From Astropecten irregularis (taxonomy: Eukaryota; Echinodermata; Asteroidea; Paxillosida; Astropectinidae), in assembly GCA_963971285.1 (NCBI GenBank), contig OZ020264.1, forward strand, positions 12,476,431 through 12,540,430: DNA of 64,000 bases, given 5' to 3'. Position 1 is the first letter of the stretch; each line of letters begins with the position of its first letter. The notes beneath the pieces were generated by a model. That model was not told where the DNA came from and did no database searches. It was given only the letters and a program-made list of their open reading frames with translations. A program made the position numbers and the translations under genes. Positions 59,265 to 64,000 of the stretch are shown here, piece after piece.

Positions 59265-61340
59265 GCATTTCAAACTTCATTGATCGCACGTGCTGTTTTC
59301 GGCTTCAAAAATCAAATTGAAATACATGTACATGTACAAAGAAAAAAGTGCACAAACTCTCTAGTGAAAACGAGAACTTCTGAAATCATGTTGTTATTCA
59401 AGGCTCGCAAATTTCAGCATGAAAATTTAGCTTACGGTTCACAGATTTAAGAAAACTAACAGGCAGACTAATCAACGAAGCGAGTTGCAGTTAAATAAAC
59501 GTCGTTGAAAATAACTGACTCGAAATTTATTGCAGCGTGCAAGAGGTAACATTTAATCCAGGAATACTCCAGTGTATATCTCCGCTAGGGTTACAGATAG
59601 CCGTACTGGAAATTGGTATTGCTACATCAACATTGAGCGTTAACCTTGCCAGTAGCAAGCTAGGAATGGAATCTTGAAAATCAAATCCCAGTGCTATTGT
59701 GGAGAAGTTATCCAAAGAAAATGAAAATGCTTAGCTTAGAATGCAGCCGCTAGATCCAGCGCGCAGCTGATTAAAGCCCGGCCGGGCGCGCTTAAGCACG
59801 GGCCCGTGTTATTACTGAAAGGCTATTGCATGGTACTGCATGCTTGGCTTTCCAAATATGTTATCAAGAAAGTGATGCTGTGGAATCGGTGAGAATTTCA
59901 AAACGGCAGGGGCAAGGTCGGATGATCCATTGTGCGTTCCAGCTTTTTTTTTCAGAGCCAAGATTTCATATGCACTTGAGCAAGCTGCTTTCAGGTTCCT
60001 GGACTTTATAGGCGAGCGATGCACGTTCATTTTTTCCTCTTTCACGGAGAGATTGTCGTAACAAAAGGGACTACAGTTTTCTTCTCCATATTTTGGCCAT
60101 TTTTCATTATTCTCCATTCACACTTCATGTCAGTTGTTTGAAGACATTCAGTGTCCGTTTTCGACTCGGTTGTAAGTAGGTCCCTTAGTCATTGTATTAC
60201 ACGCTCAGTGTACGTCTATCGTGTTCATTGTTTGGTGCAGGACGAAAACCGGAAGAGCTTTCTACTTACTTCCTGAAATTGATAGCTCGGATTAAATTAT
60301 AAAAAAGAAGAAAAAATGGAATTGCTTTTTATAGAACTGCGGCGCAAGGTGACGAATAGCAATTTAACTCCGAGTTGGCTTAAATGGGATATGACCCGGG
60401 GGTATAACATGGGCTTGACAGAATCTGAAATTTCAGATGCATTCGAGGAATTCGACCAGATTGAGAACAGGCAAATCCATCTGTTTGGAGCGGGAATTGA
60501 AAAGTGGATACGGTCTACGATCTTTGCATAATTCTCATGGGTGGTTTGGCTACTGGACAGCGAGTGAAATTCGGTACGAATAAATTGAGGTTTCCTATAA
60601 CTATCTTTCATAATATGTGTGTGTGGCAAGTTGCCTTATACTGTCTGTCTCTAGTTGAAACCGGATGAATATTGAAGTTGGATGAAATCTCTGCAGGATC
60701 AGTACAAAATACTCAACCGCCCACAAGTTGATCCTTGTCATGTCTACATGACCAGTGAGGCCTTCTGTAACTCCCCGGTGAATTGCAGGCACTGAATCCG
60801 CTGAATCCAGTCCGGCCCACATGAAAGATACACCGCCCGAGAAGACGTGATTGGTGTCGGTGTATACCAATGATAATGCGGCATGCTGATTGGTTAGTTA
60901 TAGGCGAATAATGCCCTGGCTTGGTCACACCGAAAGAGGTCGGGTTCACGTCATGGCTACAGATGTTGAAGGCCCACGCTGAAGAAGTTCGTCCTAGTCC
61001 AGTTGGACTTCACTTGTCTTGTCCAGTTTGTGTGGTCGTCGGCGATACTGGGAACTGTAGTATTGTTATGACTATACTGTGTATGGCCGAGTTGGCTACC
61101 ATTAGCCAAGTATTCTTGCAAGCCGTTGCAGTGGTATATTAAAAGTATGCGATGGACTGGACGAGTTGGCACTTCAGTGCGTAGTGTGTATCGTAGACCC
61201 ACTTTTCAAGTTGCGGCTTTGGGGCTGGACTCTGGTCCGGGCTTAGGCTAGCCAGGTACCCTTCAGTGGTTGTCTTTTCAGATGCGTGTTTTGCGTTCAG
61301 GGATCCAGACGTGAGAACTCATGAATTTTAATGAAGGGTT
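59265..61340. other. No recognisable gene
   Basis: A 71-codon frame at 60316-60531 contains an acidic helix-like stretch (LTESEISDAFEEFDQIENRQ) but no family could be named. No splice sites were matched to it. Confidence 0.45.
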
Positions 61341-61344
61341 CATA

Positions 61345-61530
61345 AGGTGTCTGCTGCCACCAAGCGTCAGAAATAGGCCATGTTAATGCTGTGAGTTTAA
61401 TGATTATGTTGGTCGTAGCCCTGTTGCCGCGGCAGATAAGTACACACAAGTCTATGAAAACGGTTGAATGCTAGTGGCTGCCTATAAGTGTACAATTTGG
61501 GACCAGAGACACAGATATAAGGCATGTCCT
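61345..61530. repeat. Repeat related to 46902-47086
   Basis: TCTGCTGCCACCAAGCGTCAG at 61350 is the exact reverse complement of 47066-47086. TCTATGAAAACGGTTGAATG and CTAGTGGCTGCCTATAAGTG resemble the interior of the GGCCGTGTC element. The two loci therefore share a composite source. Confidence 0.6.
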
Positions 61531-64000
61531 GCGAAGATTTAATAGCACATCAGCTGCTTTAATGTGAAGCAGCGTCCGCCATCTTGAATCTCAAACTCCA
61601 TCATGTTGTTATGTTTGTGCCGTTTTTCTCGCTCAGAAAACCTCATTCATCCCACGGATATAGCTGTTCGAAAATATAGGACAACGCTTTGTCATAGGCA
61701 CTGTACAAATAAAATACGAGTGCATACGGACGGAAAGTCACTAGTTATCACGGGTAAATGGAGACATATTTTACATCAAAATGAGACAAAATTGGCAATT
61801 CAATATTATTTATAAACAACGTGGCAAAGTTTGAACATCTCAGGGTGTCACGTACAGTGCTTGGTGCCTAGTTTTTAATAAATACTCGGAATGTTGAAAG
61901 AGCTTTTTTGTTGTGTAAAATAAACTCACCGGGGTTCAGTGCAGGTCACCAAGGGTGAATCTCATCGCCAGCCCGGTCTATTCGCTTAGGCACATCCCTT
62001 CCCATCTCCGGACAAAAAATAAATTCGATTTATATGCTAACGATAGTTTTCACTTATATTGACATCCTATAGGCTACCGCAGCAAGTAGGCCTTCTGTGC
62101 ATGAATAAGTTTAGGTCTACCAAACCCTTGAATTTCTGAAATACAGAATTATTCTTTTAAAATGGTCCTCAGCTCAGTGAATTTTGCAAACGCCGCCCAG
62201 TAACCAAGGGAATTGGTACGACCAGGCCGGACCATTTTTGTTTTAATTATGTGCAATATGATTTGCATGAGTTCTGAATGTGACCTCGTGTAAACAGCGC
62301 CCCGTGCGTCAACTGATTGAAAGGAATTGTTTTATAGAAATACTCGAATATTAAAACCACACAGGCGAATAGGTTATCTTTCTGGTTATGCAATTAAAAG
62401 TTCATGGCTTGCCTGAGACGTCTGGTTCGGTGTCGTTATTAGATCCGGCTTTCCGAGGTGCTAAAATAAACTTTCATGATGTTTACGCCTTGGGAAAACA
62501 AATTAAATCATTTTACTGCAAGTGGTACGTGTGGTTCTGTATATTCTGTGCATCATTGCACACGTGACAAAATTATGCTATTATGATTTGGCTATAGTTT
62601 GGCAATAGCTGTTTTTGTTTGTCGGTTTTGTTTGTTTTTGATTGGTTTGGTTTGTGTTGTTGGTTTTGTTGGTTTTGTTTGTGTTGTTGGTTTTGTTGGT
62701 TTTGTTGGCTTTTTTTGTGTTTAGATGTTTGAGTTGTTTTGCCAGTGTATTTATGTATTTATTTACATTTTATTATCCAAGTACCGTAACAAAATAAACC
62801 CAACATCCTGAAAAGTTCAGCCATACATTTCAATTTTAGTAGAGATTTGGCACACATAAAAAAGATGTTTAGACATTATAACATAATTTCAGATCTGGTA
62901 TTATATTGAACATGTACTTGTGATAATCTGGCTTTTGCAAGTCATTGGACAGAACTGAAACAGCTTTCCAGTGTAACATAGACGGCCCATTTAGCTCCGT
63001 TTGTATTGATCGTGTTTAGTGCAAGATGTTAATGTCAAACCGTGAAGTTGATTCTATTGGGACGAAGGCAAGGGGAAAATGCATTAGGCCCTACTTTGCA
63101 GGTGCACGATTTCATTCGGAACCTCAATCAGAGCGTGTATAGGACGGGGATACATGCCGTCAATTAGCTCATTTTCAAGGTACAAGAGAGGGAGAGAAAT
63201 CCGCTGAACAGATCGAAGCTAATCGGTCATTTTGTCGGGTGTCCCGCAGGGCCCAAACTCAAAACCAGTTGCTGAAATTGCGGTGGGACTGTACTCCAGC
63301 ACTGGCTCTTGCTTGAAACGCGAATGATGTATGAAATTGATGTCACGTTCGGCCGTATACCGCCAGCGGCTGAAACTACTCTTCAGGAAAGGACTACTTT
63401 TCTGAATGGGTTGAAAGATGTAGGCCTATTATAAAGACGGTGCTTTTTAAGTCGTCGATTTGTGTAATCTGAGAGACGTTCGATAGTTATAATGGCCATC
63501 AGAGTGGGTATCAGACAAACATAAATTCATTAATGAATGGCCGAGGAATATTCTGTAAACGGAAACGAATACAATAGTCACTAAAAAGGCATCACTAAAA
63601 CTTAATTAGGTTTTTATCCCTGATTATGTTGATTTAATTTTTAGTGATTCTTGTCATATCTTTGTACTATGGCTATAAAGCTTTAAGTATAGTGGTTCAT
63701 TTTGAAGCTTTTGAGTGTTACAACCATAATCAAAGGTTTATTGTAGGTAAACAAATGCAAAATATCTCGTAATTTGTGACTGACATATCCACTGGTTGCC
63801 ATATAAAAAACATCACACTGAAACGTTTTCGTTTTAAAAAACGTTTCCGTCGGTCTATTGTTTCATTCAAAACTTTTGGAGCTTCAAGCAAATCGCTTAA
63901 GATCAATTAAATGCATGTATTTCATTCAAACCTGCAAGCATTTCAGATTGATTCTCATGGTTTACTCCAGTAGTAAGTTGAAACACTTATGACCTTTTTT
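61531..64000. other. No recognisable gene
   Basis: Apart from the TTTTGTTGG simple repeat this is unique AT-rich DNA. No receptor exon was found downstream to the window end. Confidence 0.55.
62611..62740. repeat. TTTTGTTGG-type simple repeat
   Basis: Units of GGTTTTGTTGGTTTTGTTTG and close variants run for about 130 bases. Confidence 0.9.

Noticed and set aside
60316-60531. 71-codon frame with an acidic helix-like stretch
   Set aside because: No recognisable family or splice context; could be an exon but there is no positive evidence.
63260-63300. NQ..L....W-like reading considered as the next nicotinic receptor exon
   Set aside because: The spacing between NQ and W is one residue short of the family pattern and there are no matching splice sites.

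Overview
The window looks like nuclear DNA from a marine invertebrate, most likely a non-chordate deuterostome such as an echinoderm or hemichordate. Supporting signs are AT-rich sequence, no compact ORFs or operons, a split-gene exon with consensus splice sites, tRNA-derived SINE-like sequences, and a very high density of short non-autonomous repeats with inverted ends. The phylum is an inference from the repeat style and cannot be fixed from the sequence alone.

Only one coding segment is convincing. It is a 137-nt internal exon of a nicotinic acetylcholine receptor (Cys-loop ligand-gated channel) subunit on the + strand at 43563-43699. It covers the start of the extracellular ligand-binding domain. 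No other exon of this gene was recognised, so much of the window is probably intron or 5' flank of this gene. No transposase, reverse transcriptase or other transposon protein was recognised in either strand; the remaining long ORFs look like chance or repeat-spanning frames.

Layout. 1-8.1 kb: unique AT-rich DNA, a 504-bp element ending in GGGGCCGTCCATAAAGTACG, a 231-bp hairpin element and a cluster of three other short elements. 8.1-17.7 kb: a possible TATA-type promoter near 8.93 kb, a second copy of the GTGTACAC element, a SINE with a duplicated 160-bp flank, two tandem copies of a TCGATTTCAC element and a copy of the CTTATTCACGG element. 17.7-35.3 kb: a degenerate GTC-rich minisatellite, several palindromic elements, an inverted copy of a repeat found near 0.8 kb, a nested element-in-element at 33.3-33.8 kb and a possible promoter near 34.6 kb. 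35.3-43.5 kb: two related degenerate tandem arrays about 2 kb apart, a tRNA-like SINE head and a 400-bp long-inverted-repeat element. 43.5-64 kb: the receptor exon with a 40-bp tandem repeat just inside its downstream intron, then another dense set of short elements, including a second nested insertion at 47.5-47.9 kb.

At least ten short repeat families are present, most in two or more copies. Families were grouped by eye from shared ends and internal sequence. Element edges are therefore good to within a few bases for those with clear inverted ends and approximate for the rest. I found no system I could defend as previously undescribed; the best leads are the hairpin elements, the nested insertions and a conserved stem followed by GAAACG that could be a ribozyme-like core.
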